DNA of 64,000 nucleotides from assembly GCF_963678635.1 (NCBI RefSeq), contig NC_087062.1:8482193-8546192 (forward strand), read 5' to 3'. Below, one piece after another: positions 23,221 through 33,400 of the stretch; positions within the stretch are counted from its first letter, which is position 1, and every line of letters starts with the position of its first letter. The notes under the pieces were generated by a model. The model saw only the letters and a list, made by a program, of their open reading frames with translations. It had not been told where the DNA came from and searched no databases. This DNA comes from Symsagittifera roscoffensis (taxonomy: Eukaryota; Xenacoelomorpha; Acoela; Convolutidae). The position numbers were made by a program, and so were the translations under genes.

Positions 23221-24412
23221 TCAATCTAGGGTAAGTTCAACTTCTGGGAGGTTTCCCGCCTTGTCTAAACAAGATAACGTTTGATTAACGACATTATTCC
23301 AATTTAGGTTTTTCAATGACGGCTTTTTCGTTAAATTTCGCAGTGCCGTATTTGTATCTCGACCATGGTATGCTTCGAACGGCGTTAGTTTAGTTTTAGA
23401 GTGTGGCACGAAACGTAATGCACTAAGCGCACGGGATATCATCTCCCCAAACTTGTAGTTTTTATTTTCCTGGAGATAAGTCAACATGTAATTTTTTATC
23501 GACCCAATAGTCCGTTCAACCATTCCTGTTGCGCGATGGTCCCTAACCGGAGATTTAATAAGTTCGATACCTTCGTAGTTACAGAAATTTTGAATTTCGT
23601 TAGAGAAAAACCCCGTGGCTTGATCCATGTGCAATTTCCTTGGATGTCCATGAGTATTTATGTACTTCCTTAGGAATTTCAATACACTTTTTGATTTGTT
23701 GCTTGAACAAACATACGCCGACGGCCAATGCGAGAAAGTATCTACTGCTACAAGTACATATTTTTTTCGACCCCTAACATAGTTTACTGGACCCTAGAAG
23801 TCTAATTGGACCAAATCATTTGGTTCCTTAGGATCATACAGTTCCCCCATGTCATTTTTCGGAATGTCTGGTTTAAAAATTTTTTTCCTGCTTCTAAGCA
23901 ACTTTTGCAGTATTTGGCTGTGGCCGCGATATTTCGGTGCATAAGGGGAATCCACACGTCCTTTGCGGCCGCGAACATCTTATCCCTGCCATGATGGTTA
24001 TAATGGAGACGATTCAGAATTGCTGATGATAGGTCCTTCGGTATTGCTAACCGGCCGTCCATCCACAGGCAATTCTCCCGTACTGCAAAATCGTTGTAAT
24101 GCTGGGCGTAATTTTGTCCTAATCTTGTAATAATCTCCTTTGCTCGTGGGTTCCTGTCTCTGATGTTGTCTCGGATGGTCTTCATAATTGGGTCTTTTTT
24201 TCAATATTTGCTTCGATTAATTTTAAATTCAAAACTTCCGGGTGTTCAATTTTCTTCACTATTTTACTATCCGACGGCACTATGGAATAGATCCATTTTT
24301 CATTTTGTACAAGTGGGTACGATAAACCGGGGAACTGATGTGGAAAAGATATAATTGTATTTAGTTTTTTGGAATTAGTTTGTTTGGTATCAAGTTTTTC
24401 AGGTTGTATCAT
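23221..24412 (-). pseudogene. Integrase of element 2
   Basis: The N-terminal zinc module is at about 24110-23985 on the - strand: His residues in LHYNHHGRD, then KYCKSC. The catalytic core follows: first Asp near 23800 (LVQLDF, directly followed by a stop), second Asp in HMDQATGFF near 23635, Glu in GMVERTIG near 23520. This is the DDE fold of retroviral-type integrases. The frames of 24185-23802 and 23682-23221 differ, so at least one shift and one stop break it. Confidence 0.8.
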
Positions 24413-24527
24413 TTCAATATCGGAATCCGAACTAACGCTAGGAGGTTGATTTAGGCGGTTTAGTACAACATTTAGATTAACATTTCCCGAATTAGTTGAT
24501 GTGTTGACTATTGCCGAAGTTGGAGGA

Positions 24528-26283
24528 TCATTCTTTTCTGGCGGATTTGCTACTGTATTTTTTCAAAGTAACTGGCTTTTCACTATAATCTTTACTACTG
24601 TAAATTTTCAAAGTAGGTGGCTTTTCACTGTAATCTCGTAAGACGGATGGTTCGCAACTGTAAATTTTCGACACAGAAGGCTTGCACTTGTAGTTAGTTG
24701 AAATGGAAGGGTTTCGAGAGTATTGAATCAATTTTTTGTGTTTGCAACTGTAATTTAAGCAATGAGAACAAAGTCTGAATCTCGTTCTTCGGTATTTGCA
24801 TATTTCCTCCGGTATGCAAATATTTCGACGCTGATTGGTTAACCGTCGGTTGCATGTAAACACGCCCTCTATTGAGCGTTTGTGCTCACGGTGAATATTT
24901 GCATAATCGTCTTTTCTTTTATTCTCATTGGATGAAACTGCTTTCGTTGTGTCGAAACATGACTGTACGCCCCCTACCGTCGGTTTTCGCTGAATGTTGT
25001 TCACTTCTTGACCCCTAGGCTTCATTTTATCCTTGGGCCTTAACGCCGCGTTTATCATTCTTATCTTTGCTACTGTAAAATTTTCATCGTAATGACTTGT
25101 CTCGGGTGCCTCTGCGGACGGAAACCGAGACAGATAGTCAGCCATCCCCATTTTTGACCCTTGTCGATGTTCAACTTTAAAATCGTATGGCACCAGGCGA
25201 TCATACCATCGAGTTAAACGACTGAAAAATGTTTTATTTCCTTTTGGTGACGAATTCAACAATGTAAGTAGAGCTTTATGATCAGATATCACTGTGAAAT
25301 ACCGACCGTATATATAATTCCAAAAATATTCCGTGGCCCACACTACCGCGAGTAATTCTAATTCGTTTGTGGAGTATTTGTTTTCAGCCGGATTAAGATA
25401 ACGAGATGCAAACGAAATCGGATGCCACCGGGATGCGCCATACTGTTCAAAGACGGCCCCTAGGCCATCGTGGCTAGCGTCACAAATGATTCTAGTTTCA
25501 CGGTGAATGTCAAAATGTCGTAATTCGACAAAATTTTCCACAATCGATTTTAATTGTTGGAACGCATTTTCGCAAACGGGTGTCCAGACAAAATCGTTAT
25601 TTTGGCTCGGTAGTGGCCTTAACGGTGCGCTTAACTCGGCAAGTTTGGGTAAAAATTTGTGTAAGCTGTGTAGCGAACCCATCAATGATTTCAACTGCTT
25701 TCGAGATTTTGGGGTTTTCAAGTCTTCAATTGTTTGTGTTTTTCTTACTAAGGGCGTTATACCACTTTCCCCAATTCGAAATCCAAGCCATTCGCACTCC
25801 GTTTTCGCAACATCGCATTTTCGCAATTTTAACGCGACATTGGAGACGTTCAGCTTTTTCAACATATTTTCCACTAACGCAATGGGTTCGATTTTAGTTC
25901 ATTTTGAAGCAATTAAGATATCATCAATAAACGCGTTGGCCTGGGGGAACTCCTTAAGTAAATTATCTATTACCTTCTTATTAATAAGTCCCCGTGGATT
26001 TTCCGCCGACTAGTGAGAAATTGCATTGCTCGCTTGTTTTTTGTTCTAATGCGACTTGTCCGTACGCATATGTGAAATCCAATGTTGTAAAGTATACCTT
26101 CCCCGATTTTTTCTCCGCGATAATCTGACTTACTCCGTCAATTAATTCGTCAATATTCGGCATTTGGTACTTATTTTTGTGTACCTGTTTATTCAATTCT
26201 CTTGATTCTAGTGCTAATTTTATACTTCCGTCCTTTTTTACTGTAATGACGATAGGAGAGACGAAAGACTTATCTGAGCACTC
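24528..26283 (-). pseudogene. RT and RNase H of element 2
   Basis: RT continues from the Gag-protease frame after a stop at 26284-26286. Recognisable parts are SIKLALESRELN, NKYQMPNIDELI, FTTLDFTYAYGQ and CNFSLVGG, then a stop near 25981 and a shift. The catalytic FIDD box lies near 25925, followed by a further stop. From 25874 the frame is open through RNase H (CDASHDGLGAVFEQYG, TNELELLAVVWATEYF, HKALLTLL) to about 25090. It then continues as a long spacer to 24528 whose end repeats K-P-x-x-x-K-x-Y-S units (about 24720-24540). Confidence 0.82.
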
Positions 26284-28008
26284 TTATAATTTTATGATAT
26301 GTCCTTCATTTATCAGCCGATGAATCTCTTTATCCACCTTTTCTTGTAGACTGATTGGCACCCTACGCCCTTTTTGTTGTATGGGCTTCAAATTTTCAAA
26401 AAATTCAGCTCTTACTTTCGCATTCCCGATCTTCCCTATCCTAGTAAATAAATTTGGGTACAACTTACAGAAGTATGTTTGCAATTCGTCGTATTCCTCC
26501 TCCTCTTGACTGGTCCCTTCCCCTGTGATTCCCATCACTTTCTTCCTTTGAACTAGCTCGAGACCAAGGGTGCCCATCAGGTCGCGCCCAAGGATTGATT
26601 GATGATTTCCGGATATTACTGACACCTGTGCTGGTGCTGCCCAGCCATTTAGTGACATCATCACTGTTACCTTTCCTAGTATGTTTATTCGGTTGTTGTT
26701 GTAATCCAGAAATTCCTCTTTTGACGGTTGTAGTTGAATATTTGCTTTTCCTAACGTTGTTTTTAGGTCGTTTATGCTAAAGATAGTCACTGGAGATCCA
26801 CTATCTATCCACAACCACATCTTCTTCCCTGACACCTCCACTTGAACGCGGGCCCCAGGGATCTTTAATTCAGTCTCATTTTTCTTCCTTTTTATTGACA
26901 TTACCATGTAGTCATCCGATCCCGACGTCATGGATTCGTTTTCCCCACACCCCTGCTGATTCACCCACGATACTGGGTCTTCGTTCAATTCATTTACGTT
27001 CTGTGTACTTTGATGATGCTCATTTTCCTCCCTGACCAATCCAACTCGTCCTCGTCCTTTCCATTGGTTAGTACCCCTTCTAATTCCTCGGCATGTTCGT
27101 TCAAAATGTCCCAGTTTTCGGCATGAGTTACAAGTTGCTCCTTTTGCAGGACAGCTCGCGATGTGATCCAGGGTAAAATTTGGCGCGTCGCAATTGTAAC
27201 ACCTACGGTTATTTCCGCTTCCCCCACTACTTGATCCTTGGGTATATCCTCCACGTCCCGCACGTCCTCGGCCTCGAAAAAATCCTTGTCCCCTTCTTAT
27301 ATTATTTACTGGTTCTTGTTTTATTGAAATTGCCGGAGCTGAGGAAGCTGGTTTTCCCGTATATGCTTTGTATGCGCGCTCACCACGTTCATATGATAAG
27401 GCGATCCGGTAAACTTCCTCCGGTAACTTAGTTGATCGTGATAATTGCCGTTGGCAATCCGATTCCCGCATATTCATAATGAAAATATCACGGACGTTTT
27501 CGGCCGCGTTTGCAAAATCACATCTTCCTGCTAGGGCGCTTAGCTCAGCATGAAATTTTTCGAAAGTTTCGTTCTCACGTTGTTTTTGTCCGTAGAATAG
27601 TCCCCGCTCATGAGTTACATTCCTCTCACGTTGGAAAACATTTTGCATCTCATCCAGGACCCGTGGGTACCGTTCCGTTTTAATGTTAACCGTCGGTTTC
27701 CGTGCTTTGAATATGCGTTGCAACTCATCTCCGATACAAAGATACAAGTTAGACCTTAACTTCTTTTCCGAATCGAGACGGTTTTTTCCATTGACTTCTT
27801 CGGGCAACGCCGTGATAGCCGCCGCATTTAGAGTACTCGCAAAATAGAAATCATCGGGATCAATGTCGTATTTTTCTATCATCCCCCAGTGAAATTTAAT
27901 TATCCATTCCTCCCAATATACTGGAGGTTCCGGCGTTCGTGTTTCCCAAAATGCTACTATTTTTAATGGATTTTTCCCCCTTCCTTTTTTCTCTGCTGGC
28001 TGCGCCAT
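26284..28008 (-). CDS. Gag-protease polyprotein of element 2
   Basis: An intact frame of 574 codons. The start ATG at 28008 takes its A from the last base of the 5' LTR. Gag is about the first 240 residues, helical. A Gly/Arg-rich linker and two zinc knuckles follow: CYNC..H..C, which is irregular, and CNSCRKLGHFERTC, a standard CX2CX4HX4C that binds the RNA genome. The protease has WIDSGSPVTIF with the catalytic Asp and ILGRDLMGTLG as its second conserved block. The frame runs on into the first residues of RT (RRVPISLQEKVDKEIH) before a stop. No frameshift separates gag from pro. Confidence 0.88.
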   Translation of the reverse strand: MAQPAEKKGRGKNPLKIVAFWETRTPEPPVYWEEWIIKFHWGMIEKYDIDPDDFYFASTLNAAAITALPEEVNGKNRLDSEKKLRSNLYLCIGDELQRIFKARKPTVNIKTERYPRVLDEMQNVFQRERNVTHERGLFYGQKQRENETFEKFHAELSALAGRCDFANAAENVRDIFIMNMRESDCQRQLSRSTKLPEEVYRIALSYERGERAYKAYTGKPASSAPAISIKQEPVNNIRRGQGFFRGRGRAGRGGYTQGSSSGGSGNNRRCYNCDAPNFTLDHIASCPAKGATCNSCRKLGHFERTCRGIRRGTNQWKGRGRVGLVREENEHHQSTQNVNELNEDPVSWVNQQGCGENESMTSGSDDYMVMSIKRKKNETELKIPGARVQVEVSGKKMWLWIDSGSPVTIFSINDLKTTLGKANIQLQPSKEEFLDYNNNRINILGKVTVMMSLNGWAAPAQVSVISGNHQSILGRDLMGTLGLELVQRKKVMGITGEGTSQEEEEYDELQTYFCKLYPNLFTRIGKIGNAKVRAEFFENLKPIQQKGRRVPISLQEKVDKEIHRLINEGHIIKL

Positions 28009-28258
28009 GTTAAAGTCGTAAGCTTAGAAATTCAAAAAGGTTGTTAATAAGTTTTATTGTAGGCAAACTGTTAGGCATCAAATCGAAATCTTACTGCGCT
28101 CTTTTATTTCAGATCTCATCGGACATTAGAGATCGCAAGGTCAAGACAGCAGGTCCCCAGACAGAAAGAAAAATTGATAGCACTTACATAAACTCAAACT
28201 GGTGTCTATCTAGAAGAATTGATAGCACTTACATAAACTCAAAACTGGTCCCTAATCA
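28008..28258 (-). repeat. 5' LTR of element 2, followed by primer-binding site
   Basis: Read on the - strand it ends TTTAACA, and the next bases, TGGCGCAGCCAGC, are the primer-binding-site candidate with the expected TGG. The start codon of Gag straddles this junction. Confidence 0.85.
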
Positions 28259-28262
28259 GTTT

Positions 28263-28647
28263 TCCTTCTTTAATCACGTTTTGACTTTGGACCAAAGGCT
28301 ACTATAGCTGAGTATTTTTAATCTGTTTAAATCTAAGTTTAAACCAAATTCAGCTAACTATTAAATTGGTTAAAAAAATGAGAAAGTTTTAACTAAACAC
28401 ATTTTTTTTGAAAATGTCTACGTTTTTTTAAATTTTTTTTCTACAAAAATAGCGCTCATGGAAAAAACTTATGAACAGTTGCTTTTACAAATTATTCTGA
28501 CATGTTCCATAAGCTACTTGCTCAGCAATCAGTCACACTAATTTATCCTAAAAACTTCCTTTTCGTAGTGTATGTAACAACATCAAAATTGGTGTATCAA
28601 TCTCTGAACCAATTTTTGTGAAGATCGATTATGTGCGACTCATAATC
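28263..28647. other. Spacer between element 2 and the MITE-like elements
   Basis: A/T-rich, with no ORF, repeat or motif that I can support. Confidence 0.4.
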
Positions 28648-28649
28648 TA

Positions 28650-28881
28650 CAGTTAATGCCAAATTGTTGGCAATAATTTTCGGTTAATGAATCAATACGA
28701 AACTAATTAACCTACAACTGCTCATTTGGACAACATTTGGACAACGAACTTTTGTGTTTTCCTGATTTCTACGCAACAAAAATTGTGTATCAAAAAAAAT
28801 TAATTATTCTAAAAAGCCATGATTTTTGACCATTTAACATGCTCAAGGTCACAGATATTGCCAACAATTTGGCATTAACTA
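28650..28881. mobile_element. Small TA-flanked MITE-like inverted-repeat element
   Basis: The two ends are inverted repeats of about 30 bases: AGTTAATGCCAAATTGTTGG at 28651-28670 and its complement ending at 28880. TA dinucleotides flank it (28648-28649 and 28882-28883). No ORF. TA target duplication and ends starting CAGT- suggest a non-autonomous Tc1/mariner-type element (inference). Confidence 0.6.
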
Positions 28882-28977
28882 TACAAAGAACTCACACTTG
28901 CATCCAGCGATTCAGATACGATTCCTAAGATCAGTTGAATAATTTGTTGAATCAAATTGAACAAAGAATTGTTATAC

Positions 28978-29691
28978 AGTGCTGATTTAAATTATCCGTA
29001 CAAAACGCCTTAAGCTAGAAGTTTAAATTGAGTTTTTATCAAGTTGGGTAGAGTGTAGGCAAAAAATGATGAATACAAACCTTGCTGAGATTTTAAGCAG
29101 AAATAATATCATGCAATTTGTTTTGCGAAATTCGGACTCGAAATCTTTCGCCAGAAATGGATTTTTTTTTTTGGTTTTTATTTTTAGTCAATCAAAAGTT
29201 ACGCCAAAACCACATGATCGATCACTGAAATAATTCAATCGAATGAGCCTCGTACAAACCATAAGAGTGATATCTTCTCTGAAACATTGCTCAAAATAAT
29301 TTATATTTGTTTGATAGACAAAACAAAACCGTTTTTACTATATTAGACACCATTTTTCTTTATTTAAAAAAATTAAACTTTTTTTCGTAACATTTTTCGA
29401 AGAATACACCTTCTGTAAAAATTTTTGGGCCATGTAAGAGGCTCATTTTGACATAATTATTTCAGTTATCGATCAACTAGTTTTGGCGTTAATTTTGATT
29501 GAATAAAAAAGCCAAAAATGATCCATGTTTGGGGTAAAACTTGGAACCCAAATTTCGCAAAAGAAATTGCATCAGATAAGCTGCTGAATTCAAAGCAAGG
29601 TGTGTCTTCTCCATTTTTTGCCTAAACCCAACCCAACTTGAAAAAAAACGCTGTTTTAAACGTCTAGTCCGGATAATTTAAATGAGCACTG
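28978..29691. mobile_element. TA-flanked foldback/MITE element with long terminal inverted repeats
   Basis: The left arm (28978 to about 29262) is matched in reverse by the right arm (29691 back to about 29430). The arms start CAGTGCTGATTTAAATTATC and CAGTGCTCATTTAAATTATC and share many phrases, such as AGGCAAAAAATG and the GATCGAT..CTGAAATAATT block. TA flanks both ends (28976-28977 and 29692-29693). The middle of about 170 bp has no ORF. CAGTG ends plus TA fit a Tc1/mariner-derived non-autonomous element. The arms have diverged, so it is old. Confidence 0.78.
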
Positions 29692-29693
29692 TA

Positions 29694-30213
29694 GCCTGTA
29701 ACAAATTTGTCGGACGTCCCAAATTTTTGAAATAATTTCGACCTTCAAGCTGAAACTCATTAGAAATAGTTCTCTGAAGTTGTGACATTGGCTTTTCCTC
29801 GGCGTTGTCTGTATTATTTTCTATTAACAAATTGCAGGTCATTTTTTGAAATTTTTTGAAGTTAAGGGCTTGAAACTATATTAATGAAAACTGACTTCTG
29901 AAAAAGCACAATCAGTTAATTTGTTCTTTTGACTGTTCATATGCAATTATGAAAATTTGGTTGTAATTTCAACTATATTTTGCTGTCTGAAGGTCAGAAT
30001 TATTGCAGAAATTTAAGACGTTGTCCGAAAAATTTGTTAAAAGCTATCATACAACAAATATATTTGCAACAAAGTAACTAATTAAAAAACGAGTGGAACC
30101 TCAATTATAATAGTAGGAAAGGTGATTCTGTAAGGCTGCTACAAAATAAAGCAAAAAAATAGCTTTGCAAGTTTTTCTGTCAAACAGACAGAGCGGGACA
30201 CAAATTCACACTC
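29694..30213. other. Region downstream of gene A
   Basis: Holds the 3' untranslated region of gene A on the - strand. I see no AATAAA there in the expected orientation within about 500 bases and no other feature. Confidence 0.35.
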
Positions 30214-30472
30214 TCATTCTTCCCCCTCTCCCCCCTCGGCTGCAAACTGCTCCTCCAGATATTCAGCCACCCCCTGGAAATAGGAGAAGACGAATGTCCT
30301 GGATAGATTCTGATTGACAGTTAGGAAGTGCAGCTCCTGTCTGAGTGAGTCAGCGAAGGCGTCCATCTCGGCCATCTGCACCGCCTCCGCCTTCTTCTGC
30401 ATCACCTCCCACTGTCTCCGCAGCTCCTGCACTTTCCGCTCGATCTCTTTTTTGGTCACCTCCTCGTAGTAT
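30214..30472 (-). CDS. Gene A exon 7: C-terminal helix and acidic tail
   Basis: 85 codons plus TGA. A heptad-like charged helix (ERKVQELRRQWEVMQKKAEA) is followed by a mixed segment and the acidic end AAEGGEGEE. The tail resembles tubulin C-terminal tails in composition only. Confidence 0.82.
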
Positions 30473-33400
30473 CTAAGCAAAAAAAAATAATTTTTCCATT
30501 TTGTATTTTACATTTTTGCCGCTATATATAACGATTTTTTTCCGTTATAATTCACGATTTCTTTTTTGTTATATTTAACGATTTTTTTTGTTATATTTAA
30601 TGATTTTTTTTCGGTAAACTATATTTTTTTGTTATAGTAGTCGAAATCAAAGCAAAACACCTTGACACTGATTTTTCCGAACGAAGAACACGGAAGATAA
30701 AAATGCAATTTTGACTTTTTTATATCTGTCTATAAGGAAACTGCTGGGTACCTAATTGCACATTGCACGTAATATTCAAAATCTAAAGAAAAGATCCTCT
30801 CCACGCCATACACACATACATTCATGATACGTCCACCATGATTTTACGCGTAGATTTTTTTATATTAATGAAATATTTTAAAACTTAATGTTTATGAATC
30901 GAATGAAAAGGGAGCGAAAACGAATTTGAAAAGAGCCGAACAGTATGTTAACCTTCGCGCCTCCGCCTCTGCCTTTCGACGTCTTTCTGCCTCCAGCTTC
31001 GCCATGAGGTCATTGTCCGCTTTAGCCAGAGCCTCGTTAAGACCCTTCCTCTGTCGAAGCGCCAACACTCTCGCCCTCTCAGCCGGAGTCAGTTTATCCA
31101 GATCTACGTTATCCAGATTCTCATGTCTCAGATAAGTTTTGCCCGTTTCTGGATCTACGTAGAGTTTCAACCCTGGGAACCCTTTGGGTCGCAACATTTT
31201 CTTTCCAGTCACGGGGTCAGTGAACTCTTCCATTTCACAGGCCATCTCAATAAGTCGACCACTCTTAGTTCTCATAAACAGTTTTCCAGTGACTGGATCG
31301 GTTTCAAACTCAGCGTCTGGGTCAATCTCGACGAAGTTTCCGGAAGCGGTGCGCATGTATGTTTTACCAGTTTTCGGGTCGACGAAAACGTTGACGTCAC
31401 TTGCGACTTCGTGAAGTCGTCCACTTTTAGTTCGCATCACTAACTTTCCAGTCAGCGGGTCGATCATAATTTCTGCGTTGTCGTCAATTTCCAGAATTTT
31501 TCCAGACTTAGTCCGCATGTAGCTTTTCCCCGTTGCCGGGTCGAAAAGGACGCTCCCATCGCTGACGAGCTCGACCATTTTCCCCGATGCAGTTCGCATG
31601 TACATTTTTCCACTTGTAGGGTCGGTGAGAATGTTTCCGTCTGTCCCCTTTTGTTTCACAAATGTCTTGCCCGTTATTGGGTCCACGAATATTTCGACAT
31701 CCCCTTTTCCCACTTCTATGAGTCTGCCAGATTTGGTTTTGAGAAACATTTTACCACCAGGGCCTAAAATGCAATCTTTTCAACATCCTGATATATGCTC
31801 AGTTAAAGCGAAATGAAATTAATTGCAAAGCAGTTTGCTGATTAAAAGCTTTAATTTAGAAGAAAACCTGTTGCCAGAACTGCACTAAGATTTCTTGAGA
31901 ATTTTTCTGACGATTATCTATAGCGCTTCTACCGTTTTATAGCAAAATCATGGTTCAAGATTACCGCCACAATTCGTGCTCAGAAGATAAGAAAATCTAA
32001 GCCCTAAGCCCTGAGAAAATCTAAGCCCAATTCTTATAGGAAGTCAACTGAGTGCTGGAATCTTAAAGTTGCTAAAAAGTCACGTCAAAATGGCGATGCA
32101 TATATAAATGGAAGTCAGTTCAAAATGGAATCAATAGAAACATGAAATTATATAATGTGTACAGTTTGATTTCCATTATAGTGAATAAAATATGGGGGAT
32201 TTTGTCCCAGGGGGATTTGGTCCTATGGGGGATTATATCCTGGGGATTTTATCCTGGGGGATTTAGTCCGCGAGCGGTAAAAAACGCATCTATAGGTTTT
32301 GGAAACTTCAAAAGGAAATTCATGTAACCTTTGATGACCTCTGACCCCTCTGGGGGGTCAATTAGTCTTCCCGATTTGGTTCTGATGTACATCTTCCCCG
32401 TGGCAGGATCTATCCACAAGTCTCCGTCCATTTTCTCCGGCGGATCCTTCTCAATTATCCGACCCGACTTGGTTCGGATGTACGTTTTACCCGTATCGGG
32501 GTCCACGAAAACAGATTCGCCGGGTGCTCCACTTCTCGTGGTAAGATAGGTTTTCCCAGTGTTCGGATCGGTGTACAGAATCATGTTGTCGTCAACTTCA
32601 CTCACAATTCGACCCGAGAGCGTTCGGAGGTATTTTTTGCCTGTTTTCGGATCAGTGTACATTTCGAGTAATTTACCGTCGGCTGTTCGCACCATTGTTT
32701 TCCCCGTTTCTGGGTCGACAAATACCTCCATACCCGGGTTACGTCTTTCGCCCAGGTACATTTTGCCGGTAATAGGGTCAACATACATCTATAAAAAAAA
32801 ACATTTTCATATTGAATGACTGGATTCTTTAATCAAACGAGGTTCCATAGAAAATTACCTGATAAAGCTTAACTGATTGAATTCCCATAAGAAATTATCG
32901 CTATTGGCTTATTTTTTGTCTGGTTTTCTGGGAAATGAAAAAGTGCGTTTTGATACTGCGGCATGAAAATTCTACTAGAATAATGACTAAACTTTAGATT
33001 AAAACCGCAATCCTAGACTTTCCAAATGCACAACTATAATTATAAAAAACTGGAATATACACTTGTTAAAGGGCGTACTTTCAGCAAGCAGAAATTTTCT
33101 TGACGGAGACTTATCAATAAGTGCTGGAAAAATCTTTTTTTTTGCACAAAATATTTCGAAAACACAAATCTTTAGAACCCTCCTGCTCCATTCGTACCTC
33201 CAAATGGTCCCCTAGTTCCTTCAGTCTGCCTGACTTGGTGCGGATGTATAGTTTGCCAGTGGCCTCGTCTCTCACCACCTCCACAACCTCCCCGTCCTTC
33301 GTCCTCATGTACATCTTGCCAGTGAGGGGGTCAACTGTCAGCTCGAACCCAGGGTCTTTAGTGCTCCTGGAACAGAAACCCCCACACATGTTTACTCCTC

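Larger units (their letters stand above)
22056..28258 (-). mobile_element. Ty3/gypsy LTR retrotransposon, element 2
   Basis: LTRs at 22056-22307 and 28008-28258 read TGATTAGGG...TTTAACA in the element's own direction. They are flanked by GTTT at 22052-22055 and 28259-28262. Inside, on the - strand, are Gag with zinc knuckles, protease, RT, RNase H and integrase in gypsy order. The Gag-protease frame is intact. RT and integrase are broken by a few stops and shifts, so this copy is younger than element 1 but still dead. Its base composition is less A/T-biased than element 1. Confidence 0.92.

Noticed and set aside
31123-32819. Several + strand open frames across gene A exons
   Set aside because: They are antisense shadows of the DPxTGK repeats; the - strand frames chain through splice sites and these do not.
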